A stretch of 61,904 nt of DNA from positions 1-61,904 of the forward strand of contig WIXG01000410.1 in the NCBI GenBank assembly GCA_009869945.1. The letters are read 5' to 3'. The position numbers and the translations under genes were made by a program. This stretch comes from Mesaphorura yosii. Lineage: Eukaryota; Arthropoda; Collembola; Poduromorpha; Tullbergiidae. Position 1 is the first letter of the stretch; the number at the start of each line of letters is the position of its first letter. Under the pieces are notes generated by a model, which was given only the letters and a program-made list of their open reading frames with translations, ran no database searches and was not told the origin of the DNA. Positions 1 through 11,700 of this stretch are shown here, piece after piece.

Positions 1-1140
1 TAACATGGGGAAATTTGTCGTCTCAAATCGACTCGAAAACTACTTTTTTACACGTTTCAGGCAAAAATAAGACTTTCGTTTTTCTGGGACTTAGAAAAAT
101 TTCGTGCCCACCCTTTGGTTTAATCCAACCATGGAAAAGTACTATCTGCGTGTAAAATGATTTAAATATGTGGAGACTCTTCGCGCAGGTGTACAGAAAT
201 GCACCTGTGCGACGCAGCATCTCACCGGCGCACTGATGGGAGGAAAAGGAATGCAGACGAATGAACTGCGCTGCGCTTGAAGAAAAGGTTCGCATTTCGC
301 GGGAGCGTTGGCCTTTCGGGGCGTGTTCTTCGTTTAAAATTAAACGACGCCGGCGGACAATGATATTTATGAAAAGTAAGCGACGCTCCTTGCTTCTGTC
401 CCTTTGCCTTTGCCTTCGCACATTCTCCAACTCGCTCTCCGTCAACCTTCATTGGAGAAATTGGAGGTCGGAGTGGGTTCAACGCTTTAGTGAGTTAATC
501 TCGTCGTCATCATCATTCGTCATGTCACACGGCGGCCTGGCTTCCAGCCTTGTCTTCTGCTTGCTCGTTCCCGGCAGCAATCAGGGCTGGCAAGTGATAG
601 ATATCAGATAGATGTCAATGATATTTTCGATAGTTTCAAAGAACACGCCAAAATGCAATCTGACGATATTTAGAACACTGTTGAGGGCGAAACACGAAAC
701 TATCATTGATTTTTTCGGGAAAATATCCGATAGTTTTGATAGCTTGAAAATTCTTTAAAATCGCGTGGTATCGTGCTTAACTGCTCTGTGCGATGCTTAA
801 ATTATGAGTCATGCTTTAAGAGCAACGAGAAATTCGTTTCATAATTCCTTTTTGCATTAGCATTTCGCGTGTATGTGCTTCCCCATGCAAGTCAAACTGC
901 AGAAATCGCAACTTCATAATAGGGTCCATTGGTCAATTTGTTATGAAATGCTTTAATAGTCCTGCACCTTCCCCGATTCTACGAGCCATTCGCATTTCTT
1001 CAACAGGTCTCATTTGTGATTCAGAGGTGATACTGACAACATTATTCATTCCGAATTTAGCGAATTCTCCACTCTGCTAGAATTCTGACTCTGAAAGTTT
1101 TAATTGAACTACTTGCGCCTGTTAATTGAACTTTGTTGTC
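1..1140. other. No gene recognised
   Basis: A+T-rich stretch with short open frames on both strands around positions 23-611. They have no signal peptide, no recognisable domain and no clear splice structure, so I treat them as chance frames. Nothing else with structure is visible here. Confidence 0.5.
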
Positions 1141-1149
1141 AATAACGTC

Positions 1150-1800
1150 AAACCCTACTTCAACAATCAACATGCCACGTAGTAAGAGTGCAATCTGGGC
1201 ACGTTTTGACTCCATCTAGATACGTAAAACCACCGGAAGCTGGAAGCAAGGGTCGTACACGAACGAATTCATACCGGCGAAAGAGCTCACAAGTGTAATT
1301 AATGGCCAAAAGCATCTTCTCGACAAGTATGCCTTTCAAGTGCATCTGCGAACTCATACGGGTGAGTCACTGGTGCGACCAATGTAGTATGCAATGCGCG
1401 ACCTCCAGTGAGCTAACAAGACACAAGTAATTTCACAAGGATGGAAAACCGTACAAGTGTAATCTCCGCGGCATAGCATTTGCATCATCATCCGGCCTCA
1501 ACCGGCACAACCGAAGCCACGTTGGTGAGAAACTATACAAACGTGAATTCTGCGAGAGTGAATTCACAACATCATCGGGTCGCGATCGGCACGCAAGAAT
1601 ACATACGGGAGGAAAATCTTACAATTCTGTCCGTGCACGTTTCGGGCATCAGTGGCGTGCAAATACCATTAACGGAGACAAAATGAGGAGAAACGTCACA
1701 ACTGCTCACACCCGCACTATGGTAAACGTTTTGTATCGACAGGTGGTAAACCGCCACGAACGAACAAAAGTGGAAATAGATATTACGTGCATGACTCCTC
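1150..1800 (+). pseudogene. Degenerate C2H2 zinc-finger gene
   Basis: Successive remnants of Cys2-His2 zinc fingers are readable on the plus strand, but not in one frame. A His-Thr-Gly-Glu linker with a following Cys is at about 1264-1290 and runs into a stop. A second linker (LRTHTGE) is at about 1340-1360 in another frame. From about 1369 one frame gives W-C-x2-C, a stop, then K-P-Y-K-C, AFASSSGLNRH, a GEK linker, an F-C half finger, DRHARIHTG and further fragments to a stop near 1798. Several key Cys residues are lost. The family normally binds DNA through tandem fingers. Two frameshifts and at least two stops make this a decayed copy, not a working gene. No intact parent is in the window. 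Confidence 0.75.
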
Positions 1801-2332
1801 GTCGTCCTCGTCCTGAGCTCACTCGGTGATAAGGTTCATTCAGCCAATGATAAAAAAAAGACAATCGAATATACCAAGTGTCAAGCCCGAGGACAAAATC
1901 ACAAAAAACTGATCAGCTCTCACCAGCAGCCAACAAGTTTCAGTTTGCACCCGTGTCTTCGTGTGACCTGCTGAGAATTCAAGTAGCAAGTGCCAAGTAT
2001 TTGTTGCAGCCATGAAACAAAGGACACTGATTGTCCAGAAGCTGATTTAGTTAGTTGAGCAACACAAACAGTAGGTGTCAAATGTCAAGTCAAGTCAAGT
2101 GGCATTTTGTTGCTCACGCGTGTCAAATTTCAATAAACTGCAAGCAATGAAATACATACCACACCCAAGTAAAAAACACTTCAAACCTGCCTGAATAATA
2201 ATGATAAATTTGATACTTGAGAGCATGACAGCCGTGGCAAGTAGTAAGTGAGTATTTAAAATTAAATTGGTTGGGTATTTAATAACTTTTAATCCGTCTT
2301 TGTATCACGATTCATATTTCTTTAATAGTATA
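1801..2332. other. Intergenic, upstream of fucosidase
   Basis: A+T-rich spacer between the zinc-finger remnant and the fucosidase start. A short direct repeat of the unit TCAAG sits near 2089-2098. I see no gene and no firm promoter motif. Confidence 0.4.
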
Positions 2333-3712
2333 ATGCCGAAGCTCTTTTTGGCAGCTACGCTTTTTCTGACCACCACCTTCGCTGGTGGCGCCCTCGGCCA
2401 ATACACGCCCGACTGGCCAAGCATCGACTCGCGCCCTCTGCCGGGCTGGTATGACGAGGCAAAGATCGGAATATTCATCCATTGGGGCGTTTACGCTGTG
2501 CCCGCTGTGACTGACGCCTGGATGTGGCTCTGGTGGAAGGAGGGCTATGAGGATTGGCTCTGGCTCGAAGAGTTCATGTCCAAGTACTACAAACCAGAAT
2601 TCAGTTACCAGGAATTCGCCCCCGCATTCACGGCCGAGTTCTTCCGCCCTGAGGAATGGGTCCGCCTCTTCGAGCGAGCGGGAGCGCGTTACGTCGTTCT
2701 CACGTCGAAGCATCATGACGGCTACACGCTGTGGCCATCGAAACAGTCGTGGGGATGGAATTCCGTGGACGTCGGGCCTAAAAGGGACATCGTCGGTGAA
2801 GTCGCGGCCGCCGTGCGCAATTCGTCCGTCAGCATGCACTTTGGCCTTTATTATTCCCTGCTCGAATTTTACCACCCAATCTATATGCAAGACCGTAACA
2901 ACTCCTACGAAACCTCCGAATTTGTCGAGAACAAAATGCTGCCCGAAATGGAGGACATGGTCCTTCGCTACGAACCGGAAATAATTTGGCCAGACGGCGA
3001 GTGGGACACAGATTCGTCTTATTGGAGGTCGACGGACTTCCTAGCGTGGCTGTACAACGACTCTCCGGTCAAGGACACAGTCGTTGTAAATGATCGATGG
3101 GGAATCGAAACCCGAAATGAGCACGGCGGTTTTTGGACCGGACCGGACCGCCTGAACCCCGGCGTGCTCCTTCCTCACAAGTGGGAAAATTGTTTCACTT
3201 TGGACAGGATCTCGTGGGGCTGGCGTGCGACGGCGACCATCGACGACTACATGAGCCCTGAGGAGCTCATAAGGACCATCATCGAGACCGTGGCCTGTGG
3301 GGGCAACGCGCTCGTCAATGTTGGGCCCATGAAGGACGGAATGATTCCTCTGATTCAACAGGAGCGCCTGCTGCAAATGGGCGAATGGCTTGATCTGAAC
3401 GGGGACGCCATTTATGGGGCGGTGCCCTACAGGGTGCAGAATGATACGATCACGCCTGGGGTTTGGTACACGAAGAACGAGGACCGTCGCCAAGTCTATG
3501 CGATAGTGGCGGAAGGATGGCCGGGCCGCACACTGCGTCTCGGCTCCATGTCTGTGTTTGATTTCTCGACGATCGAGTTGCTTGGAAATCCTGGCCGGAC
3601 CCTTGAATTCAGCGCCCAGCCAGAAGGAATCCTCGTCACAATGCCACTGCTGGAAGATGTACGCTCTAAATGGGCGTACACACTCGTTTTTAATGTATTC
3701 TCCGAGAAATGA
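2333..3712 (+). CDS. Alpha-L-fucosidase (GH29), intronless copy
   Basis: Predicted secreted or lysosomal glycosidase that removes alpha-linked L-fucose from glycoproteins and glycolipids. The ATG at 2333 is preferred over the in-frame start at 2267 because it opens directly onto a signal peptide (MPKLFLAATLFL, cleavage near the ALGQ). The 459-residue product then follows the GH29 pattern: a conserved start after the signal (DSRPLPGW), GIFIHWG near residues 45-51, the substrate-site block TSKHHDGY, and the nucleophile Asp at about residue 221 in [15 protein letters not shown] and NDRWG follow, then GGNALVNVGP before the C-terminal beta domain. Length is normal for the family. The whole gene is one uninterrupted exon, whereas its paralogue at 46.3-48.0 kb has five exons. 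A retrocopy or intron loss is likely. It reads as intact and functional. Confidence 0.93.
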   Translation: MPKLFLAATLFLTTTFAGGALGQYTPDWPSIDSRPLPGWYDEAKIGIFIHWGVYAVPAVTDAWMWLWWKEGYEDWLWLEEFMSKYYKPEFSYQEFAPAFTAEFFRPEEWVRLFERAGARYVVLTSKHHDGYTLWPSKQSWGWNSVDVGPKRDIVGEVAAAVRNSSVSMHFGLYYSLLEFYHPIYMQDRNNSYETSEFVENKMLPEMEDMVLRYEPEIIWPDGEWDTDSSYWRSTDFLAWLYNDSPVKDTVVVNDRWGIETRNEHGGFWTGPDRLNPGVLLPHKWENCFTLDRISWGWRATATIDDYMSPEELIRTIIETVACGGNALVNVGPMKDGMIPLIQQERLLQMGEWLDLNGDAIYGAVPYRVQNDTITPGVWYTKNEDRRQVYAIVAEGWPGRTLRLGSMSVFDFSTIELLGNPGRTLEFSAQPEGILVTMPLLEDVRSKWAYTLVFNVFSEK

Positions 3713-4663
3713 ACCCCGATGAAGTGCATAGGTTTAAAGTATTATGCAAAATGCAAAACAAATATATGTCATAATTTATAAATACCACTTGATTGAATTT
3801 ATGGCTGAGTTGCAGTTACCGGGCGAACCTCAAAAGTGGCATGGATGGCATGCTACATGGGTTACATGTGTGGTATGGGTAGCATGCATGGAATGGGTGG
3901 CATGGGTAGCAATAGCTTAGATCATCAGATTCAGCATTCGATGGGGCGTCGGGAATTTAAGTCACTGTAGTCAAGTTGATGTCGAACAAGGTAGGCCAGG
4001 ACTTAACTAAGACAATTTCGTGCTCGCTTTATATTGGGTCACCTCGTTCTGAATGTGTGGAGAGAGCATACAAAGATTCTGCAAGAGCATACGAAGACGC
4101 TGAAGGAGCATGGAGCTAAACTGGACAGGTTGCTATCAAAGCAGATGAGTTTCGAATCGAAAAATTTCGATTTGACACAATTTCAGTCAAGGGGAAAATT
4201 GTCGCTATTCCATTGGGCCACTCTTCAACGTGTAGGCTGAGCAAACAGAAACCCTGAAGAAAATCTTGGAGTGGATCTAGGCTCAGTAAAAAGGTCATGG
4301 CGACGGCAGTGCCAAAAGTGAGGACGAAGCCAAATCCGAGGCCATAGCGTTAGAACTTGAATAATGCGGCGCGGATCAGTCCAAGTCTCTCTTTAAATTC
4401 AACCAAATCAGAATATACGAATTTATTAACGTGCTCATAAAATTAGTTGCGAGTCCAGCTGTGCAACCGCGCCTGTATGGACAAGTGTAACCATGCAATT
4501 TATCATTATTAGTTACTATTACTCGTTTATATGATCGCTGGTAACTTTCCACCCACAAGTCAAACCAGTTTTTATTGATTTAATTCCATGTTTTGAACCA
4601 AACTAAAAACATGTGTGCGTGTGTGCATAGTCCTTATTTCCATGACACTGATTAATTTGGTAA
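3713..4663. other. Intergenic with weak coding-like debris
   Basis: Contains a degenerate short repeat at 3838-3910 (listed separately). Around 4040-4340 there is a plus-strand Glu/Lys/His-rich, coiled-coil-like reading (repeats of EHTK-type heptads) that breaks at a stop near 4238 and continues in another frame. It may be remains of a gene, but no family is recognisable. Confidence 0.35.
3838..3910 (+). repeat. Degenerate GGCATGG/GGTAGCATG minisatellite
   Basis: About seven imperfect copies of a 9-12 base unit built on GGCATGG, GGGTAGC and GCATGG lie head to tail. No gene overlaps it. Confidence 0.6.
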
Positions 4664-5597
4664 TCAGAAGAAATCTGCGAGAAAGTTCATTTTGGCGACA
4701 GAGCGATTGGCGACTTTCTTTGCAATTTCTGAGACTTGTTTTTCGAATGCTGGTCTGATGAGTGAGTGTAGTTCGTGTTGGTATCTGTCTACTATCCCCG
4801 CCACAAACCCACCCACGGGCTTCAGAATCCTCGTTTTGCCAAAGATGCCACCGATCTCAATCACCCCGTCGTCATAGTCAAGCGACATTTTCATTTGGTC
4901 AATCTGCACAATTTCTCGCCCTCCCGCGTCCCGTTCAATTTTGAAGGTTGCGTCTCCCACCAAATGACCGCCTCTGAGATCTGCCGACACAGGTCCTGAC
5001 CCAATGAAATGGTAAACTGTGGGCAAGTTGCCATCGATCTCGTGCCAGTAGGCATGGAAACGAAGGATGGGAGTGGCCAATGTGAATCGCATGTGTCGTG
5101 TTCGCGTGTCGAACTTAAAGTCCGCGTGGTCGAATGCACTGAGCCCCCGCAATGAAATGTTGGAGAAACGGAGAGTGGCAACGACTGGTGGGATGTTGAA
5201 CGTGTATTCAAAGTGATCAAGTATGTATGGGTCGATGGACTTGAGGTCAATCTCAGGGATTCCAGAGGCAAACAGAGGACGCATCTCCAGAAAAATTTCA
5301 GTGAAACAGGCACTCAACTCGGCGTCACTGATCCTTTTCGGATTTGGACACTTGCGAATCCGACCAAAACACTTCTCGGTTTCCACAACTGCAATTAAAA
5401 AAACAGATTTAACCTCACTTTTATTAAATTATAAAATTATTTGATGGAGTTGACTTGCCGACAACTGGTCCTCCATTTGGATTTTGGGCATTTTGAGCAC
5501 ATGGATTTGAAGGTACGGAATTCACACTGTAGAGACTGGCCAATGTGGCGATGAGCAGCCACATAAATCCACGTTTTGCAGGTCCAATCGAAGTCAT
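4664..5597 (-). CDS. Takeout/JHBP-like lipid-binding secreted protein
   Basis: Predicted secreted carrier of small hydrophobic ligands, of the takeout / juvenile-hormone-binding type. The large 3' exon (5388 to 4664) encodes about 241 residues with the family layout: an N-terminal Cys-rich start (EKCFGRIRKCPN, then SACF), GIPEIDLKSIDPY, and alternating amphipathic strands (LRFSNISLRGLSAF, TRHMRFTLATP). IKLAR-like spacing is retained to a C-terminal amphipathic helix. The acceptor after TTTTAATTGCAG (5389-5390) is clear. The 5' exon starts at an ATG at 5597 and gives a good signal peptide (FMWLLIATLASLY). Frame matching requires a phase-1 donor. GT after the Tyr codon near 5533 fits; the GT near 5447 does not fit in the signal-peptide frame. 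The first junction is therefore uncertain. The 3' exon is secure, the exact N-terminus is not. Confidence 0.75.
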
Positions 5598-5884
5598 TGT
5601 CTGCATTTGACAAGGCCAATGGTTGAATTGTGACGATGGACACCATTTCGCTGATTGGAATTCACTCATGAATTTTAATAATTGAAATAATTGGGACTGG
5701 GCATACAAGTTTACGGATGACGTCATCCTTTCCATGCCTCGTGAATTCTCATCTGTCCTTGTCAATTGCTAATTCTTGGAATTTGCAAACTGGATGAACC
5801 AGTTCTCCCTAACGTAAACATGCAATGTTATCAACTCGGACTTGTTTCGACTCGGATATCCTCATCCACCTCGTTTACTCAGCA

Positions 5885-8296
5885 ATGGCTTCGCTAACTG
5901 CTACTCAATTGACACAGTTGTTCATTGTGGCGGTGGTGGTGTGGGCACCGCTCCTGGCCCTCACCTGCGACCCCCTCCTCCCAAGACACGTAATCCAACT
6001 TTGATATCCGACTAATTAAATTAAATACCAATTAAACTAATTTTCTGCAGGGTGTTCGCGTGCAGTGCACAACGGTGGGCATTCCAATTGACTGTCATGA
6101 CCGCAGAATGCCGGCGGGGACGGTCGCCCACTATAGCTGCGACTCGCCATACTTTGTCCCTCACTCAGCGGCGCCTCAAGAGGGGACGCTATCATGCAGA
6201 AATGGCAGCTGGTCAACCAGAGAACTTTTCCAATTTCACAAATACGCCTGCAGACTCAGTGAGTCAATTCAATTAAAATTTCAACTAAATTCTCTAAATT
6301 CTTGTTGTATTTTTGAATTTGAATTTCAGATTGCGGGGTTCGTAATTTCTGGGGTCTCTCGTCTTTTGTCATCAACGGCGTCGTGTCTCCCTCTACGGAC
6401 TGGCCCTGGCACGCCACTCTCTTCGCCCTCGAGGGCCCCCTGCGTCAACCCCTCTACATCTGCGGAGGGTCACTCATTCAACCCCGTCGAACGACCGAGT
6501 TTTTCGTTCTCACCGCCGCCCACTGTGTGTCAGAGAGAAGTGCGGATGAGATTTTGGTTGCCATGGGACTCGAAACTCTACCCTCTGACCTGCAACAATT
6601 GCGGGACTCCCAAAAAGTACAGTTACTCCACGTGCGAGCAATCATTAGACACGAGGCGTACGAAGGGGATGGAAGTGAGGGCTCCTCAGACGTTGCCCTC
6701 CTGCGCCTTGCGGAGTCCGTCCGCTTGACCCCAAGCGTGGCTCCAGTGTGCTTGAGCAACTCCATCGCACAACCGCAGGTGGGTCGAGTAGGACACGTCA
6801 TTGGCTTCGGGGTTGCCGACCTCGAGGCGCAGGTGCCCTCCTTCGAACTGCGGTCGGCGCCACTGCCCGTCGTGCCCCCAGACAAGTGCTCCTCATATCG
6901 AGTTAGGAAATTGAGGGCGCACGAGTTTTGTGCAGGGACGGACGGTGAGCAGAACGCATGCTTTGGCGACTCCGGCGGAGGACTTGTGATCAACGGGACG
7001 GACGAGGCTGGACAACCGCGATTTTACTTGCAAGGAGTGGTGAGTCACGGGCAGGTGAAGGACGAAGACAAAAAGACCGCCTGCACTATCCCCACAGTCT
7101 TCATGAAAGTCGCCTCATCCCTCGACTGGATTGGAAACGTCACCAACACTGTCAATGGTGGGACAGCGGGCCCTGATGCAGTGACCACCACCCCAACCCC
7201 TCCCACAACAACAGAGGCCTGGAGTTGGCCGAGCACAACAGAAAAGACTACGATTCCTGTCGTCATGAAGTGTGGGAGAGTTGCGAGACACTTGTTTTCG
7301 AATGTCCGACGAGTGATCGAGAGGCGAAACGATTGGCCTTGGCACGTCACAATTTTCAAGCGCCCGGGGATGTTGAGTGGGAACTGGACACTTCACTGCC
7401 TTGGAACACTCATTTCTAGTCCGGGTGCGGGACTCCTGGTGTTGACCGCCGCGTCGTGTGTCACCCAGTCCGGTAGCAACCGCAAACGCAACGGCACCCC
7501 GACAGCGGTTCCCACGAACCTCTTTAAAGTCGTCGTGGGGCTCTTGGAGCCTGTGCTCGAGAACATTCAAGTCCATTCTGCGGATGCTCAGGAGTTCCAA
7601 GTTCAAAAGATCGTCGTCCATGAGGAATTCACACAGCGCGGTGGTTACTATGAAAACAACCTCGCCCTCATTCACCTCAAACAGGAATCTTCAGGAGGAA
7701 GGAAGGCAAGTGTGGAGGCAATGCCTGCATGTTTGCCCTCATCGTCAACACTGGCGCCTGCCGTCGGTGACGTTGCACATGTAAATTAAATTTAAGCTAG
7801 TCAATTGGCTAATCAAATACATGAAAATAGGTTAGGTAAAGTTAGACTCTGGTTTCGATTTCAGATTGGAATATTCAGACCCGGACTGATCCGGAGTGGT
7901 CAATACAACACACTCGCCCCTGGACTCCGTCTGGCGCGAATCACGTTCCCGGTGGCAACAAACAAGCATTGTCAACGAGTAGCGGGAAGTGTCGCTCTGA
8001 GCTCCAAAGAATTCTGTGCCGCAATTTCGCCCCTTGGGAGGTTGGTTGTGCGCGTCGGAGTCACGGGCGAAGGCGTCGTGTTTCCCAGAGTCGACGCCGA
8101 CGGGACAAAGCGGTTTCACGTCAAGGGAGTCGCCAACAGAAATTCCCGGAATTCACAAGGTTTCTTATCACCTGCCGGCAGATTCCTTGTCTACACTCGA
8201 GTTTCAGAGTACGTCGACTGGATACAAAAAGCAACCTCCAAATTAATAAACAACCGGGCAAGTCCGCAGCCCATCAACCCCCGACATAGCAACTAA
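5885..8296 (+). CDS. Sushi-like + two trypsin-like domains, second one inactive
   Basis: Secreted serine protease of 731 residues in four exons: 5885-5989, 6051-6258, 6330-7780 and 7865-8296. All junctions are GT-AG and the phases agree. Order: signal peptide (residues 1-26), a Cys-rich sushi-like module (about 36-104), protease domain 1 (about 106-360), a Thr/Pro linker, then protease domain 2 (about 390-720). Domain 1 has His169 in LTAAHC, Asp225 in SSDVALL and Ser319 in CFGDSGG, so it should be active. The residue that normally sets S1 specificity (chymotrypsin 189) is Asn, so cleavage is probably not trypsin-like. Domain 2 reads LTAASC (His to Ser), NNLALI (Asp to Asn) and GVTGEG where GDSGG is expected, so all three catalytic residues are lost. 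This resembles proteases of arthropod immune cascades that pair active and pseudo-protease parts; the actual role is unknown. Confidence 0.88.
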
Positions 8297-8749
8297 AAAC
8301 GGAGTTTTATTTATAGTCGTGTACCAGTTTTATTTCCATTTATCCGTTTAATCCGGTCCGATTTGTTTAATTAATTAAATTGGATTAGTTTATGAGACCC
8401 AGCTCCATTCTGTTTCGATTTTGAGTGTTGCTGAAAAGGCGCCGTTTCTTTTCTTGGTGACTTTGAATCCGCCTCGGAGTTGAGTTCCTGCCTCCGCCAC
8501 TTTTGTGACGACTCCTCCTAGTTGTAGCGATTACAAGTCTGAAAGCAGAACCGAATTCAACACAAGTCTCTGGAACGTCGTGTAAAATAGGGACTCCCAG
8601 AAGGGAGATGACCACCTCTCGAGCAGGAATTTTGCTCCATAATATTATAAGAGGACATCAGGAACTGATTCGAATAGTTCTTAACTAGTTAGTACGCGTC
8701 ATATAATAATGTAAATTATGACGAATTTAATAAATAAATGGTGCTGAAT
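8297..8749. other. Spacer between convergent genes
   Basis: Holds the 3' ends of the protease (plus) and the ABCA-like gene (minus). On the minus strand AATAAA overlaps the ABCA-like stop codon. At 454 bases it is too short for a missing ATP-binding domain, and no such motif is present. Confidence 0.6.
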
Positions 8750-11700
8750 TTATTGCCTTTGTCTTCGTCCAAGTTCTTCCCTTGCTCGCTCCCAGAGTCC
8801 AGATTGTGCCAGGGATAGAAGTGTTGAATAAATGAGTCCTGAGCCGAGAGTGACCAGCAGAAAGCGGCCAATTCCCCAGCCCGTCGTCTCTTCAGGGCCA
8901 GCGACGTCAGGCGAATGTGACCACGTCAAGAAAGGAGCTGGCTCGAAGCACGGAGTCACGCCCGGGCCCGGGGAAGAGTTGATCACCATGCAATTGTCTG
9001 TAAATGCAAATAACAAAAACAAATACTTGTACGACCCCCACCTTCCAAAATTGTCACATCGTGTAAGCGTGATCATAACGTAACTTACCGCAGCATTGCA
9101 GCAGGAGCGGATCGACCTCGATGCCCGTCACGCAAAAGAGCGCCTTGTCTTCACGGGGAATGAGCGCACAGCGCCCGTTCAGGGCAGCGACGTTCGCGAG
9201 GCGCGACAGGCTCATGGCGGTGCCGAAGGCGGGGAATAGAGTGCCAAGGGCTCCGAGGGTTGCTCCGTCGGCGGCGTTGGTGTGGAGCAGCGAAGGCAAA
9301 AGCAAGCCTGCGAGCAGGTAGACGATCACCACCACCGCAGCCAAGCAGGCGGCACCGAAAGGGAAGAAGGCCCTCAGCGCATACGCAAACGCCAGCGCCG
9401 CGAAGCCCCAAACGAGCAAAATTAGGGCAGTGGTGCCAGCGGCGCTCGCACCGGACGAATTGAAGGGGGCCCTGCTGCCAAATTGCATACAAATCAAGAC
9501 GAGCACGATGACGCCGAGGAGAACGACGAAGTCACGAATCAGGGAGCGTGGGAATTTTAAGTCTCGCTCTATCACAAACGTCCCGCCAAGCACAGCCAGT
9601 GCGATGGTCATCCAGCCACTAAAAAAGAGGCCCACCGTGTGTGCCGACTCGTTAAAAGCAGGGCTGGGCTGCGCCGCCTCCAGCACGGACGAGAGCTCAT
9701 TGAAGAGGGGGTGGATTGTCGTCTCAATACGGGCGCGGGCACCTGCGCTCTTCAGCACGGCGTTGGTGACGAGATTGATTGCTAGAGGGACGGAGTGCCC
9801 GACGCGTGTGCTGTAAAACGCCGTGGCTGTAGTCGAAGGCCCGCCAGCGCCCTCAAAAGAGGCTCCAACAATATACTGTTTGCCGGCGTCGCGATCTCCC
9901 GCCAGTAAGCCAAGGAAAGCCTTCACGACGTCGTCGACATGGACGGCACGGCCGACCTTGCCAACGAACGCCTTGTACGCCTCGGAGAATTTTTCCACGT
10001 CCACTCCCGCACCCACGCCCTGGCGCGAGTCCAACGAAGAATTTGTCGAGACGGCCAAGGCCAAAGATGATGGGGATGACGCATTGGAGACTGCCGACGC
10101 CGAGAATAGAATACGCGGATCCTCGTACGGGCTTACGTCGATTGGTAGGGGCGGCGGCGGTAACGAGTACGAACTCGAGTAGTCGGCCAGGTGCAGATTG
10201 GCGAGGAACACGGCTCCAAGCACCATGAAAGTTGGTAAGAGCAACTGGAGGGTACGCAGTGCTGGAGAGACTGAAAACTTTCCGAAGAGGAGAATCGCCC
10301 TAGTCAGCGTGGCTTTGGCGTTCGCCCCATCTGGCTGCCGCTCCCGATTTTCCGGCCGGGAGCCCTCCGTCGCCTGCAACTGCAATTCCATTCCTGCCCT
10401 CGTCTCGTCGTCCTCGGGCGTTGAGCCTTGTGGCCCCTTCTTCTTTTTCTTCTTCTCGACAAGCCCCCTTGCGTATTCCACGCCGAGTGCCACCGCTCCG
10501 TACAGGCACGTGTCTATCACGAACAAGAAGCAGATCCACACAAGCGAAGGTGACCATCCGGCGTCCACGCCCACGCGACTGTTTTGCCCTCCACCACCAG
10601 CGCCAACGTCGCACAGGACCTCGGTCGCAAAACGGAGGCCCATGCTCGGGGACAGGAAGGCGAGCACCTTCTGGGCCATCGACACGCGTCTGAATGCGGA
10701 GATCGACCCGGTCAGCATAGTCAGCAAGGGTAAATAAAGCGGGTAGTACGAGACAAGCCAGAGCACGACGCCAACAGTCGCTGTCAGGAGCTTCAGCCCA
10801 CTCCCGTTTCCACTCCTGCAGCGTCGGGCAGAGAAGGCTGACGCCAAAAGCCCCAGCGCAGTCAGAGAGACGGTGTACAGGAAGCAGACGACCCACCACG
10901 TCCCGGGGCCTGCACCCGTGCCCGCTACAACGAAGGGCCTCGGCGGAGCGAAAATCAGCAGTACAACGACTGTCACGACGATGGCGTGCACGAGCATGGA
11001 GCTCAGCATCCACGCCAGCCAGCGCAGGGACGCCGCAGGCGGCGGCGTACGACTCACCTGGCTTTGCTCCGCGACTGCAAGCGGTTCCGTTGCGCCGACA
11101 TCCATGCTCAACCAAGCCACGGCCGGCACAGTAAAGAAGAAGAGATACACAAGAACCCGTGGGAGAGTTCCTTCCCCGAAGCACGGAGTATCCCGCCCGC
11201 GCGGAGGCGGCGTTCGGGGAGACAAGGCAGGAAGGGCGCAAAGATTCAACTCAAAGCCGTAGTCAAAGTCATTGCCCTCGTTCACGTTCGTGCCCGCGTC
11301 GGTAAGGAGCCGCAGCAAGACTTTGTCCAGGGCCACTTGCAGGCCCGCCACGCCGCCGTTCATGTACAATGCGGCGTCGGCTATAATTCAATACAAAGAG
11401 CAAGTTAGGAGTAATTTAGGGGTGCCTTTTCCCTCGCATGTCTTACCCAGCAGGAGGCCGTCGTCTGGCACGAAGATGGACGCCGTGTGGATCGTGATCG
11501 TGACGGGACGGAGCGTGTACGCGACTCGCTGGCGAGTTTGCGCACGGTTTAGACTCAGCTCCGTGAAGACGATGCCTGCTTTGATGCGAGGGTCCGTGTT
11601 GTCAAGGAAGTCCGTGCGTGTCAAATAAGCGGCCATGTCCGGCTCGGAATCGAAGGCTCGGACTTCTGCAGCTCACAGAGCAAATCTGCATTAATTAAGC

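Noticed and set aside
9121..11262. Long plus-strand open frames across the ABCA-like gene
   Set aside because: They are mirror frames of a GC-rich coding exon; the minus strand has splice logic, membrane helices and family motifs.
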